Positions 50,097-60,557 are shown, numbered from the stretch's first letter. The stretch is DNA of 64,000 nt from Metasolibacillus meyeri (GCF_003049505.1 NZ_PYWN01000098.1:1-64000); one strand, 5' to 3'. The notes: a model not told the origin generated them from the sequence alone. Made by a program: numbers and translations.

Positions 50097-50355
50097 TAAT
50101 GTCTCCTTTCTCAATAAATTTAGAAAAGGCTACAGTACCAATAAATGACAAAATAGCAAGTAATAAAATAATTTCTAAATAAAAGCTTGTTTCCACCATA
50201 ATCGAAAACATCCCGATTAAAGCAATAAGGGAAACACCTATTGAGTCTAGCGCAACAACACGATCAGAAGGGTTTGGTCCTTTAATTAGACGATAAATAA
50301 CTAAAATCATCGATAGCATGACAATCACGATCGAACCCCAAATAAAATAGGTCAT
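50074..50355 (-). CDS. mrpF: Mrp antiporter subunit F
   Basis: This 93-residue subunit has three transmembrane helices and the MrpF segment RLIKGPNPSDRVVALDSIGV. It is required for assembly and activity of the Mrp complex, and in some strains is linked to bile-salt resistance. The ATG overlaps the mrpE stop (ATGA). Confidence 0.94.
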   Translation of the reverse strand: MTYFIWGSIVIVMLSMILVIYRLIKGPNPSDRVVALDSIGVSLIALIGMFSIMVETSFYLEIILLLAILSFIGTVAFSKFIEKGDIIERDSSR

Positions 50356-50831
50356 GTACGGCTCACCTCCAAAATCGCTTTTTCAAAGGAATTGCGAATT
50401 GAGTCAATCGTTTCATCGACATCCTTTGCATCAATTGCGTGAATATATAAGCTTTTCGCATCATCTGATACGTGGACAACAACAGTGCCTGGCGTTAATG
50501 TAATTAAGCTAGATAACAGTGTAATTTCCCATTCCTCTGTTAAAGTCGTATCGTATTTGAAAAATGCAGGATGCATATCAAGCTTAGGTTTTAATACAAC
50601 GCGTAATACAGCAACATTAGCTAATAAGAGTTCCTTGAAAAATAGAAGTGTCAATTTAACAAAGGCCCAAATCCGTCCAATATATAGGCGGCCATTGAAA
50701 AAACGACGCATTAAAAGAATAGCTGCTAGTCCGAGTAAATAGCCAATAATAAAGCCGCTAGCTGTAAAATTATCACCGAGGAACATCCATAATAGGGCAA
50801 GTGAAAAATTCAATAATATTTGAAATGCCAT
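50352..50831 (-). CDS. mrpE: Mrp antiporter subunit E
   Basis: This 159-residue subunit has two or three N-terminal transmembrane helices and a C-terminal cytoplasmic domain with LLSSLITLTPGTVVVHVSDD, the MrpE signature. It overlaps mrpD by one base (TAATG). Confidence 0.94.
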   Translation of the reverse strand: MAFQILLNFSLALLWMFLGDNFTASGFIIGYLLGLAAILLMRRFFNGRLYIGRIWAFVKLTLLFFKELLLANVAVLRVVLKPKLDMHPAFFKYDTTLTEEWEITLLSSLITLTPGTVVVHVSDDAKSLYIHAIDAKDVDETIDSIRNSFEKAILEVSRT

Positions 50832-52321
50832 TAAGGTTGCGCTCCTTTCATGACCGCATCAACATAAATAGAAGGATCTGTTAGTACACGTGCAGCACCG
50901 TCCATAAATGGTGTTATCCATTCTGCTCCAACACCGTAAGCGATTGAAAGAATGACTAAAATCACGGTAGGGTAGTACAGTTGCTTATACGTTTTCTGGT
51001 GAATTTGCACGGTCTGCCCTTCCTCTCCCCAAAAGGCGTAAAGGAAAATGCGAATAACAGATAATAAAACGATTAAGCTAGATGCTAAAATGAAAATGCT
51101 GCTCCACGTATTCCCAGCAGCAAAGCCACCTTGTACAATTAATAATTTCCCGACAAAGCCGCTTAGAGGCGGGATGCCAGCTAACCCAAAAGCCGCAATT
51201 AAATAAAACCAGCCAAGTGAAGGGTACTTCTTCATTAAGCCGCCCATTTTGCGTAAATCGCTTGTACCAGTAATATAAATAATGATGCCGACAAGCATAA
51301 AGAGCGCTGCCTTAATAAGCATATCGTGTATTAAATAAAACATTGCGCCTTCTAAAGCAGCAAAATTCATTTGTGCTACGCCGAATAAAATAACACCAAC
51401 GGCAATAACGATATTATAAATAATAATTTGCTTCACATCAAAATGCGCTAAAGCACCGATACAGCCTGCAACGATTGTTAATACAGCAAAGACTAATAAC
51501 AATTGATGTGTAAAGGCGATATCGTGTACGAAAAATAGCGTATATGTACGCATAATGGCGTAGACTCCAACCTTTGTTAATAGTGCACCAAACAGGGCTA
51601 AGACTGGGATTGGTGGCGCTGAATAAGAGCTAGGTAGCCAGAAGTACAGCGGGAAAATAGCCGCCTTCAAGCCAAACACCATTAAAAATAGCACAGCAAT
51701 TGTTGTAATAATACCTGGTTGATTAATTTCTGCAATTTTTACAGAAATATCTGCCATGCTCAATGTACCAATAACGGAATACAAATAAGCAACTGTGATA
51801 ACGAACAGTGCAGAAGAAATAATATTGACTAAAAGATATTGGATGGATTCACGGAGCTGCTTTTTCTCTCCACCAAGTACAATAAGCAAATAGGAGGACA
51901 TTAATAATACTTCGAAAAATACGAACATATTAAAAATATCACCTGTTGTGAAGGCACCGTTGATACCTGTTAAGATAAACATAATGCCAGGGTAATAAAA
52001 GAAATGCTCACGTGCTTTACCAATAGAGCCGAAGCTATACCAAGTAATAAAAAATGTTAACAATAACGATGTGAAGACAAGCAATGTTGAAACACCGTCA
52101 GCTACCATTGTAATTCCATATGGCACAGGCCAATTGCCAAATGTAACGGATTGAATGCCTTCAAGCTGAACTTTTAGCATGACGAAAAAGGCACAAATTG
52201 TTGCAGCCCCTAATGAAATAAGTGAAACTGTCCGTTGAACATAAATATTTTTCTGGAAAAAGATAAGTAGCATTCCAGTGACAAACGTAATTAATATCGG
52301 AAATAGAAGGAAATTAATCAT
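50831..52321 (-). CDS. mrpD: Mrp antiporter subunit D
   Basis: This 496-residue proton-translocating subunit is homologous to NuoL/M/N of complex I. The antiporter signature region (TGDIFNMFVFFEVLLMSSYL; ALFGALLTKVGVYAIMRTY; LIHDMLIKAALFMLVG) is intact, including the conserved Glu and Lys residues in helices 5 and 8. About 14 transmembrane helices are expected. The ATG at 52321 has AAGGA 10 nt upstream; the GTG at 52330 is too near it. Confidence 0.95.
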   Translation of the reverse strand: MINFLLFPILITFVTGMLLIFFQKNIYVQRTVSLISLGAATICAFFVMLKVQLEGIQSVTFGNWPVPYGITMVADGVSTLLVFTSLLLTFFITWYSFGSIGKAREHFFYYPGIMFILTGINGAFTTGDIFNMFVFFEVLLMSSYLLIVLGGEKKQLRESIQYLLVNIISSALFVITVAYLYSVIGTLSMADISVKIAEINQPGIITTIAVLFLMVFGLKAAIFPLYFWLPSSYSAPPIPVLALFGALLTKVGVYAIMRTYTLFFVHDIAFTHQLLLVFAVLTIVAGCIGALAHFDVKQIIIYNIVIAVGVILFGVAQMNFAALEGAMFYLIHDMLIKAALFMLVGIIIYITGTSDLRKMGGLMKKYPSLGWFYLIAAFGLAGIPPLSGFVGKLLIVQGGFAAGNTWSSIFILASSLIVLLSVIRIFLYAFWGEEGQTVQIHQKTYKQLYYPTVILVILSIAYGVGAEWITPFMDGAARVLTDPSIYVDAVMKGAQP

Positions 52322-52655
52322 CTGTAGCACTTCCTTTCATCGCCGTTGTATCATCTGTTTGCAGCTCTTGATATGCCCGGTAGGCAAGCACTAAAATAAA
52401 TGCTGTTACCCCAAAGGCAATAACAATCGCTGTTAAAATAAGCGCCTGTGGTATTGGGTCAGCAAAATCTGTGACACCTTCCGCTAAAACAGGTGGGGCG
52501 CTACCGCCAAGACCACCCATCGTTAAAATCAGTAAATGTGCACCGTGACTGAGTAAACCTGTACCAATAATAATGCGCAGTAAGCTACGCGACAAAATTA
52601 AATAAATCGCAGCCATAAATAAAAAGCCGCATACAAAAGCCATAATAATTTCCAT
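52314..52655 (-). CDS. mrpC: Mrp antiporter subunit C
   Basis: This 113-residue NuoK-like subunit has three transmembrane helices and the motif RIIIGTGLLSHGAHLLILTM, then PIPQALILTAIVIAFG. GGAGGA precedes the ATG. It overlaps mrpB by one base and mrpD by 8 nt. Confidence 0.95.
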   Translation of the reverse strand: MEIIMAFVCGFLFMAAIYLILSRSLLRIIIGTGLLSHGAHLLILTMGGLGGSAPPVLAEGVTDFADPIPQALILTAIVIAFGVTAFILVLAYRAYQELQTDDTTAMKGSATDD

Positions 52656-53092
52656 TATTCATCCTCCCCAATCGTTTGAATAATGGTCATCGTGACACCA
52701 ACAACAACCAAAAATACGCCTAAATCAAATAATGCAGCTGTATGCAAAGATGTTTTACCGAACAGTGGCAAATCAAAGTAATCAAAATAATGCGTGAAAA
52801 AAGGTTTGCCATCGAAAATTGGGTAGGCGGCAGTAGCTACAGCTATAATGAGCCCTGTTGCTGTCATATACATATAATTGATTGGCAAAATTTTGCGCAC
52901 TGTTTTTAAATCAAACGCAATCACAAGTAGGACGATGGCACTGGATGTTAATAAGCCACCAACGAACCCCCCACCTGGTGTATAATGCCCTGCAAAGAAA
53001 ATATGGATGGAGAAGAAGAAAATAATGAAAAAGACGATTTTTGCTGTAAATTGCAAAATAAGATCATTCGTTTTCAATTTATTCGTTTTCAT
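52655..53092 (-). CDS. mrpB: Mrp antiporter subunit B
   Basis: This 145-residue subunit has four transmembrane helices and the MrpB motif HIFFAGHYTPGGGFVGGLLT. AAAGGAG precedes the ATG. It overlaps the end of mrpA by 14 nt. Confidence 0.95.
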   Translation of the reverse strand: MKTNKLKTNDLILQFTAKIVFFIIFFFSIHIFFAGHYTPGGGFVGGLLTSSAIVLLVIAFDLKTVRKILPINYMYMTATGLIIAVATAAYPIFDGKPFFTHYFDYFDLPLFGKTSLHTAALFDLGVFLVVVGVTMTIIQTIGEDE

Positions 53093-55514
53093 TCGACTTC
53101 TCCTTTCTGCTTAATCTGAGTTTAATCATTGCATAAATCCCCATACCTGCAAGACCGAGCACTGTTATTTCAAATAATGTATCGAAGCCACGGTAGTCTA
53201 CTAAAATCACGTTGACGATATTTCCACCACCAGCTAATGAATAGACCGTATCCTTATAATATTGATTAATCGATTCTACTAGCTTTTGTGAATGAGCAGA
53301 CAAAGCAAGCAATGTGACCATTGCACCGATACCGATTGAAACAACTAATCGTCTAAAGCGGAAAGGTGTATACTCCTGTACTTTACCTAGACGAGGTAGA
53401 TGGTAAAAAACAAGTAAAAATAATGCAACCGAAATTGTTTCAATAACAAGCTGTGTTAAGGCTAAGTCAGGCGCATTAAACATAACGAAAAACAATGCGA
53501 CTGTATAGCCAACTGCACCTAAGCCAACAATGGCGGTAATACGTGATCTTGCAACTAAGGTCGTTAATGTACCTAAGACGAGTACGATAATTAAAATTAA
53601 TTGATATAATTCGATTGGCGCAGCACCATCAAACGATATTTTAAAGGCATCTTTGTAAAATAATGTGCCAATAACAATGAAACAAATGGCTGCAAACATA
53701 TACATAAAGTAATGACGCATAGAGCCATGCATCATGCGCTTTGATAAACTTGTCATGCCACGATTCAATATGCCATCCATTATAAAATCATACAATGCAT
53801 TTAAAGAAAACTTCGCTGGCTGTAAACGATACAGCTTTTGCCATTTTTCGAATGTTTTAAAAAGAATCAAACCAATAACGACAATACAAACCGTTAACCA
53901 CAGTTCAGGTGCTGTCCAGCCATGCCATAGCTTTACTGTAATATCAACACTTGCTGGCGTAGAAGCTAAAAATGGGTCTTGATATAAAAACGGCTGAATC
54001 GCGAAAACAGCAGGTTTAATAAATAGCCATCCAACTACATTTGGAATGCAGAAAATAACGACAACAAGCGCCGCTAAAATCATCGGTGCAATCAACATGC
54101 CAATAGGTGCTTCGTGCGGCTTTTGCGGCAACTCACTTGCTTGTAGCTTTCCAGTAAATGTTTTAAAAACAAAATAAAAGCTATAAACAAATGTGAAGAT
54201 GCTTGCAATCACTGCAACAATAAGAAGTAAAATACCCCATGTACTAAATTCAAATAATTCGAAATCTTTGAGTGTTAGCATCGCTGTTAAAAACATTTCC
54301 TTACTTAAAAAGCCATTAAATGGTGGTAAGCCAGCCATTGATAAACTACTGATTAAGGCAACCGAAAAGCTAAGAGGCATAATGCTCATTAATCCGCCAA
54401 GTTTTCTTATATCGCGTGTTCCCGTTTCATGATCAACAATACCAGCAATCATAAATAAACTGCCTTTAAATGTTGCATGGTTAATTAAGTGGAAAATGGC
54501 CGCGAATGCTGCATATTTAAATACTGTATTTGCTGCATCCTCTACATGAAAGGCAATTGCACTGGCACCTAATAACGCCATAATTAAGCCTAATTGACTG
54601 ACGGTTGAAAAGGCTAAAATTCCCTTTAAATCACTTTGCTTCACTGCAAAAAATGAGCCCCAGAAAAGTGTCAACAGTCCAATGCCTGTTACAAGCCATA
54701 TCCAAACTTCCGATACTGCAAAAATTGGCGTAAAGCGTGCCACTAAATAAATACCAGCCTTTACCATTGTTGCAGAGTGTAAATACGCGCTGACAGGTGT
54801 AGGTGCTTCCATCGCATCTGGTAGCCAAATATAAAATGGAAATTGCGCTGATTTTGTAAAGGCACCAAGCAAAATAAGAACAAGTGCTAGTACAAAGTAT
54901 TCGTTATCCCAAAAATAGGGTGCTTGTGCAATTAACTCACGAATGGAATAAGTGCCTCCCATTTGCGCTAACAGCACAAAGCCTCCAAGCATAAACAAAC
55001 CACCTGCTACTGTAATCATCATCGATTTTAAAGCACCAAAACGTGATTTATCTCGCTGGAACCAATAACCTATTAGTAAAAATGAAGAAATCGATGTTAG
55101 CTCCCAAAATAAATACAATGTAATCATGTGATCAGATTGGACAACACCAAGCATAGCTGTCATAAACATTAATAAGTAAATATAAAAATTATGTAGCTGC
55201 TCTTTCGTTTTATCTAAATAGAAAATGGAATAGAGTACAACAAGTGTGCCAATCCCTGTAATTAATAAAGAAAATAATAAGCTAAGTCCATCTAAATAAG
55301 AGATGAATGAAATATTTAAAGATGGAATCCAATTAAAAGAAGCAAGGGCTTCCTCTCCATCCATTACCCGGGAAATAAATGTTGCATAATAGCTAACAAG
55401 TAGAAGAGGTACAATCAGTACAAACCAACCTGTATGTATAGTGCGAGCACGACGGAATAATAATGGAATAAAGATAGCTGCCAATAAAGGAATAAAAATC
55501 GCTAAAACTTGCAT
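53079..55514 (-). CDS. mrpA: Mrp antiporter subunit A
   Basis: This 811-residue subunit is the largest of the complex: a NuoL-like antiporter module (SDHMITLYLFWELTSISSFL; APTPVSAYLHSATMVKAGIY; NHATFKGSLFMIAGIVDHET) followed by C-terminal helices and an MrpB-like end domain (LVDYRGFDTLFEITVLGLAG). The length of about 800 residues is standard. AAAGGAGG precedes the ATG. It is the first gene of mrpABCDEFG, all joined by overlaps. Mrp complexes confer Na+ and alkali tolerance. Confidence 0.96.
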   Translation of the reverse strand: MQVLAIFIPLLAAIFIPLLFRRARTIHTGWFVLIVPLLLVSYYATFISRVMDGEEALASFNWIPSLNISFISYLDGLSLLFSLLITGIGTLVVLYSIFYLDKTKEQLHNFYIYLLMFMTAMLGVVQSDHMITLYLFWELTSISSFLLIGYWFQRDKSRFGALKSMMITVAGGLFMLGGFVLLAQMGGTYSIRELIAQAPYFWDNEYFVLALVLILLGAFTKSAQFPFYIWLPDAMEAPTPVSAYLHSATMVKAGIYLVARFTPIFAVSEVWIWLVTGIGLLTLFWGSFFAVKQSDLKGILAFSTVSQLGLIMALLGASAIAFHVEDAANTVFKYAAFAAIFHLINHATFKGSLFMIAGIVDHETGTRDIRKLGGLMSIMPLSFSVALISSLSMAGLPPFNGFLSKEMFLTAMLTLKDFELFEFSTWGILLLIVAVIASIFTFVYSFYFVFKTFTGKLQASELPQKPHEAPIGMLIAPMILAALVVVIFCIPNVVGWLFIKPAVFAIQPFLYQDPFLASTPASVDITVKLWHGWTAPELWLTVCIVVIGLILFKTFEKWQKLYRLQPAKFSLNALYDFIMDGILNRGMTSLSKRMMHGSMRHYFMYMFAAICFIVIGTLFYKDAFKISFDGAAPIELYQLILIIVLVLGTLTTLVARSRITAIVGLGAVGYTVALFFVMFNAPDLALTQLVIETISVALFLLVFYHLPRLGKVQEYTPFRFRRLVVSIGIGAMVTLLALSAHSQKLVESINQYYKDTVYSLAGGGNIVNVILVDYRGFDTLFEITVLGLAGMGIYAMIKLRLSRKEKSNENE

Positions 55515-55685
55515 CTATTAAAATCCTCCTTTCATAAACGTTGTAAAAATGCTAACAAAATTCATTATAACTGATTTTTTATGCAATTGCATGCGCTCTC
55601 AGGCATTTCTACTCTTGCAAGTGGACCTATTTGTTCGTTATTATAAATAGGAAAGAATGACGAAATTTGAGGGTAAAAAATTTTT

Positions 55686-56249
55686 ATGAAAAATCCATAT
55701 TTGTACGGTTATTTACCGTTGTTCACCATTTTATTATTTAGTTTGACATTCGGTATTTTTACCGTGACACAATCCATTGAATTTTTTAAATTGATTGGTG
55801 TTTATACAGGAATGCGTGAATTTTTATCCGATTTACAGCTACGAGTATTTTTATTAATTGTTTTTGCACTTATCTTTTTCATGATGTTTTCCGCATTTAA
55901 ACTGATTGGTGAGACGATCCATGAGCTAGGTATGCTGTTTTTCTCAAGTGATAAAGTAGGGGAGACGATGAATGCGGCGCGCGGAGGCTATGTGATTTTC
56001 TTTTTCGGTGCATTGCTGTCTGCATTTGGCATCCAATCTTTTATGATATTGCTGGTTGTTTTTGTATTAACAGTCTTCATCTATTTTATTTATACGGTGT
56101 ACAAGATGAGCAATTTTATGTCAATCGGTGGTATGGTAGGGTTAATCTTTTTTGAAATATTAGTTTGGGCATTATTTATCGTTTTAATCTTTTATGTTGT
56201 GATGAAGCTTTATAATGGTGTGCTAGCAAGTTTACCATTTGCAAACTAA
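55686..56249 (+). CDS. yufK: YufK-like membrane protein (DUF5366)
   Basis: This 187-residue protein has about five transmembrane helices (MKNPYLYGYLPLFTILLFSL; FALIFFMMFSAFKLIGETIH; FFFGALLSAFGIQSFMILLV). Length and location divergent from mrpA match YufK of B. subtilis. The function is unknown. No strong ribosome site is visible; GAGGG lies about 12 nt upstream of the ATG. Confidence 0.6.
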   Translation: MKNPYLYGYLPLFTILLFSLTFGIFTVTQSIEFFKLIGVYTGMREFLSDLQLRVFLLIVFALIFFMMFSAFKLIGETIHELGMLFFSSDKVGETMNAARGGYVIFFFGALLSAFGIQSFMILLVVFVLTVFIYFIYTVYKMSNFMSIGGMVGLIFFEILVWALFIVLIFYVVMKLYNGVLASLPFAN

Positions 56250-56251
56250 AA

Positions 56252-56290
56252 AAGGGAGGGGGGCTGATATATTTCAGCACCTCTCCCTTT
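56252..56290. terminator. Bidirectional terminator
   Basis: AAAGGGAGGGGGGCTGA pairs with TCAGCACCTCTCCCTTT between convergent genes. Confidence 0.85.
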
Positions 56291-56291
56291 A

Positions 56292-58145
56292 TCAATTCGT
56301 AATTTTATTAAAAATGGCAAAATGAATTTGGTAGCGTTCGATTGCTTCCATAGAGCGTGGTATATCATAGCCAATCCAAACAGCGGCTGTTTCCGTGTCT
56401 GTTAAGCCTGCTAGCCAAAAGTCTTTAAAATCATTTGTTGTGCCTGTTTTTGCCCCAATATAATTGGTTGTTGTATAAAGTCCAACACCTGTCCCACTTG
56501 TGACAACGTCTGTCAGTAACTGGCGCATGTAACGTACAGTCTTCGGTGACCAAATTAGAGTGCGTTCATTTGCCCATTTATAAAGAACATTTCCTTGTAA
56601 GTCTGTTACTTTGCGAATCGCATGTGCTTGAGCATATGAGCCATCGATAAAGCTTGTATACGCATCAGCCATTTCAAGTGTAGTCACACCATAGGTTAAT
56701 CCACCAAGAGCCGTAGCATATATTCGATCTCTTTGATCTAGCGAACGGAAATTAAATTTTTCTAAATAAGAGAACGCTGTATCGATACCGACTGTATTAT
56801 AAAGTCTTAAAGCACTCGTATTATAGCTGTAACGAAAAGCTGTCGATAAAGATACTTGACCGTAGATTCCGCCTCCATAGTTTTGAGGGCAGAAGTCTCC
56901 AATACAATAAGCACCACCACTTACAGTAGAGCTAGGTGATGTATCTGTTATTTCAAAATAGGGTGCATAAGCAATTAATGGTTTAAAAGCAGAGCCAGGC
57001 TGACGCGGTGCTTGATAAGCACGATGTAAATCGAATTTTTTGTAATTTTTCCCACCATAAATGCTTGTAATCTCTCGTGTATTATTGTCAATAATAACAG
57101 CACTCGCTTGTAGTTCTGATGATGATGATAAAATTTGATCGATTGCTTGCTCGTCATGTAGCTGCTTCGTCGGATTAAGTGCTGTATGTATGATGGCTCC
57201 TTGCTGGAATAGGGCTTGCACTTTGTCCTGAAGTTGCGCTTGTAGCTGTTCCTTCTCTTGTGTTGTCTTCGCATTCGCAATTAAAACATCTAAACCTTCA
57301 TTTTGAGCAACTAACCACTTCAATTCTTGCAAGACGTATGTACTATACGCAGGATATGCTTGTATTTTTTGTTTAACATTTAGCTGAATAGGTACATTCT
57401 TCTGTGTTTCAGCCTCCGCCATTGTAAGGACATCATGATCAACTAAAATTTGCAGTAACCGTTCTTGACGAGCTTTTGTTTGTTCGAAATTTTTCAATGG
57501 GTCATATAATGACGGATTATTGGGAATTGCTGAGATAAAGGCGACTTCTGCTATTGATAGCTCATTTAAAGGTTTACTAAAATAATAAGTTGCTGCACTA
57601 GCGATACCATATACTTGATTGCTAAAATAAATTTCATTCAAGTACATATTTAAAATTTCTGTTTTGCTATAACGCTTTTCCAGCTCGTAAGAATAAAAGA
57701 TTTCCATTAATTTTCGTTCATACGTTTTTTCCTCAGATAAATAGCGCATCCTTACTAATTGTTGTGTAATCGTGCTACCACCTTGTTGTACAGATTGCTC
57801 AGACGTATTCACAACAAGTGCACGCGTAATGGCACTTAAATCAAATCCAATGTGTTCGTAAAAATCGCTGTCCTCACTATAAATAAAAATATCCTTGACG
57901 ATTTTGGGGATGCTCTCCAGCGATGTGGGCTGTCGCCATTCTACATATTCTTCACTGTATACATTGTTATTCTGGTCTAGCAATGTGATAGGTAGTGCAG
58001 AAGTGATATTCGGCAAGTCGATTGATTCTTTCATTTGATTTTCAAATGTTCTTGCTGCTTTGATCTCATAGGAAATTTCACCGCTTAAAAAAAATAAAAG
58101 GGGAAAGCAGCTAAAAATGATAAGAAAGCCAGAAAATTTTCTCAT
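56292..58145 (-). CDS. Class A penicillin-binding protein
   Basis: This 617-residue bifunctional peptidoglycan synthase has an N-terminal signal anchor (residues 5-25), a glycosyltransferase (GT51) domain with catalytic EDSDFYEHIGFD near 93 and QQGGSTITQQLVRM near 120, and a transpeptidase domain with active-site GSAFKP (Ser near 388), SYNTS near 445 and KTGTT near 575. It is closer in size to PBP2d/PbpG than to PBP1a. A helical QLQAQLQDKVQ-type insert lies at about 300. It polymerises and cross-links cell-wall glycan. Confidence 0.92.
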   Translation of the reverse strand: MRKFSGFLIIFSCFPLLFFLSGEISYEIKAARTFENQMKESIDLPNITSALPITLLDQNNNVYSEEYVEWRQPTSLESIPKIVKDIFIYSEDSDFYEHIGFDLSAITRALVVNTSEQSVQQGGSTITQQLVRMRYLSEEKTYERKLMEIFYSYELEKRYSKTEILNMYLNEIYFSNQVYGIASAATYYFSKPLNELSIAEVAFISAIPNNPSLYDPLKNFEQTKARQERLLQILVDHDVLTMAEAETQKNVPIQLNVKQKIQAYPAYSTYVLQELKWLVAQNEGLDVLIANAKTTQEKEQLQAQLQDKVQALFQQGAIIHTALNPTKQLHDEQAIDQILSSSSELQASAVIIDNNTREITSIYGGKNYKKFDLHRAYQAPRQPGSAFKPLIAYAPYFEITDTSPSSTVSGGAYCIGDFCPQNYGGGIYGQVSLSTAFRYSYNTSALRLYNTVGIDTAFSYLEKFNFRSLDQRDRIYATALGGLTYGVTTLEMADAYTSFIDGSYAQAHAIRKVTDLQGNVLYKWANERTLIWSPKTVRYMRQLLTDVVTSGTGVGLYTTTNYIGAKTGTTNDFKDFWLAGLTDTETAAVWIGYDIPRSMEAIERYQIHFAIFNKITN

Positions 58146-58245
58146 AAATTATGCCTCCAATAATGACTTATCATAGCATAATATGCAGTTTTCGGGAATG
58201 GCTAAACGAACTCTGTTAAACGTCTTGTTTTGTCTCATAAATGAA

Positions 58246-58273
58246 AAGTGTGCCTGATTTTTCAGACACACCC
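58246..58273 (-). terminator. Terminator of the MFS gene
   Basis: GTGTGCCTGA pairs with TCAGACACAC; on the minus strand the stem is followed by TTTTC, just after the stop at 58280. Confidence 0.75.
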
Positions 58274-58279
58274 TCACGA

Positions 58280-59497
58280 TTACGCATGCTCCTTTAGCAT
58301 ATCGTCCATATATTGCTTTGGTTTTTTCTGGATAAAGTATAAAATAATAAAAGCTACAAGGAATAGAGAGCCTGTTACGTAAAAGACAGCTGGAATATTA
58401 ATTAATCCACTAACGATACCACCAAGTACAGGACCAATAATGTTTCCTAAAAATCGGAAGCTTTGACTATAGCCCATTACTTCACCTTGAATTGCGACGG
58501 GTGCATCACGGCGAATTAAGGCGGAAGTAATTGGGATTAAGCCACCTGCTACAATGCCAAATAGGAGGCGTAAAATAATTAATTGCCATAATGATGTAAC
58601 AAATGCCTGTGGTACGACAAATACAACACAGCAAATTAGTAAGGCGATTAATACACGTTCATAGCCAATCTGGTCACTCAAATGACCCCAGAAGCGTGCA
58701 AATAATATATTGCCTAAACCTGCTGCACTAAATGCCACACCTGCAAGCATTGCAACATTTGCGGCAGATGTTAAATGTGTCACATATAAAGAAAGTAATG
58801 GCTGGATGCTAAAATTACCAATTTGAATTAAGCTTGTGACAATCATTACGCTGAACATAAGACGATGGTGGAAGATGGCCCATAAAACATTTTTGCGAGA
58901 ATAAATCGCACTTTTTTTCTTTTTGATGATTTCAGGCTCATGAATGCCGAAAATAATAATGATACCTGAAAGAACGATGGCGGCTGCGGTAAATAAAAAT
59001 GTATACGTAAAGCCAAAAGTATCCGCAAGTAAGCCACCGATTACAGGACCAAATAAAGTTCCTCCAACGCTGCCCATTTGCAACGTGCCCAGTGTTTTTC
59101 CTGCAATTTCTTTTGGCGTATGTCGACTAATAAATGCCATAGATGTCGGAATAAATCCTGTTACAATCCCCATAAACAAGCGCAGTACAAAAAACTGCCC
59201 AACATCTTGCACATAGCCCATTAAAAAGATGCTAATAGCAATGCCGAAGCAGTTAATAATCATAATAGGCTTGTAACCATATTTATCTGCAATGCGTCCC
59301 CAAATGGGCGACATTAAAAAGGCGGTAATAAAGGTTGCAGCAAAAATAAAGCCTGCCCACCTTTGCACATAGCTTTCAGAAAAATCACCGAGCGTATCAA
59401 TGTATAGTGAAAGAAATGGCATAATCATGGTTGTGGATCCTGCAACGATAAAGTTTGCGATTAAAATAATAATAAAATTGTGTTTCCGATTTTTCAT
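58280..59497 (-). CDS. MFS transporter, drug-efflux type
   Basis: This 405-residue transporter has 12 predicted transmembrane helices, with the MFS motif A variant MSPIWGRIADKYGYKPIMII near residue 62, the motif C-like GPVIGGLLADTFGFTYTF near 150 and a repeat of motif A (FWGHLSDQIGYERVL) near 270. The DHA1-like pattern suggests multidrug or metabolite efflux. No dedicated regulator is adjacent. The substrate is unknown. Confidence 0.88.
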   Translation of the reverse strand: MKNRKHNFIIILIANFIVAGSTTMIMPFLSLYIDTLGDFSESYVQRWAGFIFAATFITAFLMSPIWGRIADKYGYKPIMIINCFGIAISIFLMGYVQDVGQFFVLRLFMGIVTGFIPTSMAFISRHTPKEIAGKTLGTLQMGSVGGTLFGPVIGGLLADTFGFTYTFLFTAAAIVLSGIIIIFGIHEPEIIKKKKSAIYSRKNVLWAIFHHRLMFSVMIVTSLIQIGNFSIQPLLSLYVTHLTSAANVAMLAGVAFSAAGLGNILFARFWGHLSDQIGYERVLIALLICCVVFVVPQAFVTSLWQLIILRLLFGIVAGGLIPITSALIRRDAPVAIQGEVMGYSQSFRFLGNIIGPVLGGIVSGLINIPAVFYVTGSLFLVAFIILYFIQKKPKQYMDDMLKEHA

Positions 59498-59713
59498 TGT
59501 GCGTCACATTCTTTCTAACTTAGTAGGTATACTCAGCAGAAGTTCGGGACATCTAGAAGTAAAAGGGGGATTTAGCTGAGAAAAGATATTGTTATACAGT
59601 ATAACTTATTTCGTAACACGAAGGAAGTAACTTGATTGCGAAAAGGGGAAAAGTGAAAAGAAATATGGTAGAATGAAAAAGGTTTAATGATTAAAATTAA
59701 AGGAGAGACACTT

Positions 59714-60301
59714 ATGTTTCCACAATTAACAACAGAGCTAAATGCAGGCGAAATTTTAGTAGAAATGAATACAACAATGGGTTCAATTAAAATTAAATTA
59801 TTCCCAGAGCATGCACCAAAAACAGTTGAAAACTTTTTAGGTCATGCGAAATCAGGGTATTATAACGGCATCATTTTCCATCGTGTAATTACTGATTTTA
59901 TGATCCAAGGCGGTGACCCAACTGGTACAGGTATGGGCGGCGAATCTATTTGGGGCGGTTCTTTCGAAGATGAATTCCACCATGATTTATTTAACTTCCG
60001 CGGTGCATTATCAATGGCAAATGCGGGACCAAATACAAATGGCTCACAATTCTTCATCGTGCAAATGCCACATATTCCAAGCGATATGATTCGTCAAATG
60101 GAGCAAGCAAGCTTCCCGAAAGAAGCGGTTGAATATTATGCTGAGCACGGTGGTACACCATGGTTAGACCATAAGCATACAGTGTTTGGACATGTTGTAG
60201 AAGGCATGGACATCGTTGATAAAATCGCTAACGTGAAAAAAGGTATGAACGATAAGCCAGTGGAAGATATTAAAATTGAATCAATTACAATTTTTGAATA
60301 A
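59714..60301 (+). CDS. ppiB: Cyclophilin-type peptidyl-prolyl isomerase
   Basis: This 195-residue cyclophilin has [20 protein letters not shown] near residue 16, [20 protein letters not shown] near 55 and [20 protein letters not shown] with FFIVQ near 95. The catalytic Arg lies in FHRV and the active-site QGGDP and FF are intact. It is longer than B. subtilis PpiB (143 residues), with an insert after [17 protein letters not shown] precedes the ATG at 59714; the frame runs open to 59687 through the ribosome site. Confidence 0.93.
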   Translation: MFPQLTTELNAGEILVEMNTTMGSIKIKLFPEHAPKTVENFLGHAKSGYYNGIIFHRVITDFMIQGGDPTGTGMGGESIWGGSFEDEFHHDLFNFRGALSMANAGPNTNGSQFFIVQMPHIPSDMIRQMEQASFPKEAVEYYAEHGGTPWLDHKHTVFGHVVEGMDIVDKIANVKKGMNDKPVEDIKIESITIFE

Positions 60302-60324
60302 TTAGCTGAAAGAAGTGTGAAAAA

Positions 60325-60549
60325 ATGACTTCATTCATATTAAATTTGGGTTTTCTTTATTTCCCTGAGGATAAATCGACATACTTACCAGCGTTTATAG
60401 AAATACTTCTTTTGTTATTGCTATGCTTTTTTGTGCTCAAACTTATACGCAAATTTGCGAAAAAGCAAGAACTTGCGGCAAAGGAGCTTGAGGAGCGTGC
60501 ATTAGCAGAGCGAGATGAACGCATGAAAAAAGAGCAGGAACAAAAATAG
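60325..60549 (+). CDS. Small single-span membrane protein
   Basis: This 74-residue protein has one transmembrane helix (residues 21-40, FIEILLLLLLCFFVLKLI) and a C-terminal charged helix (residues 44-74), rich in Lys, Glu and Arg, likely coiled coil. It resembles no named family that I can identify. It lies 24 nt downstream of ppiB; the ribosome site is weak (GAAGTG). It may be cotranscribed with ppiB. Confidence 0.55.
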   Translation: MTSFILNLGFLYFPEDKSTYLPAFIEILLLLLLCFFVLKLIRKFAKKQELAAKELEERALAERDERMKKEQEQK

Positions 60550-60557
60550 CCTCCACT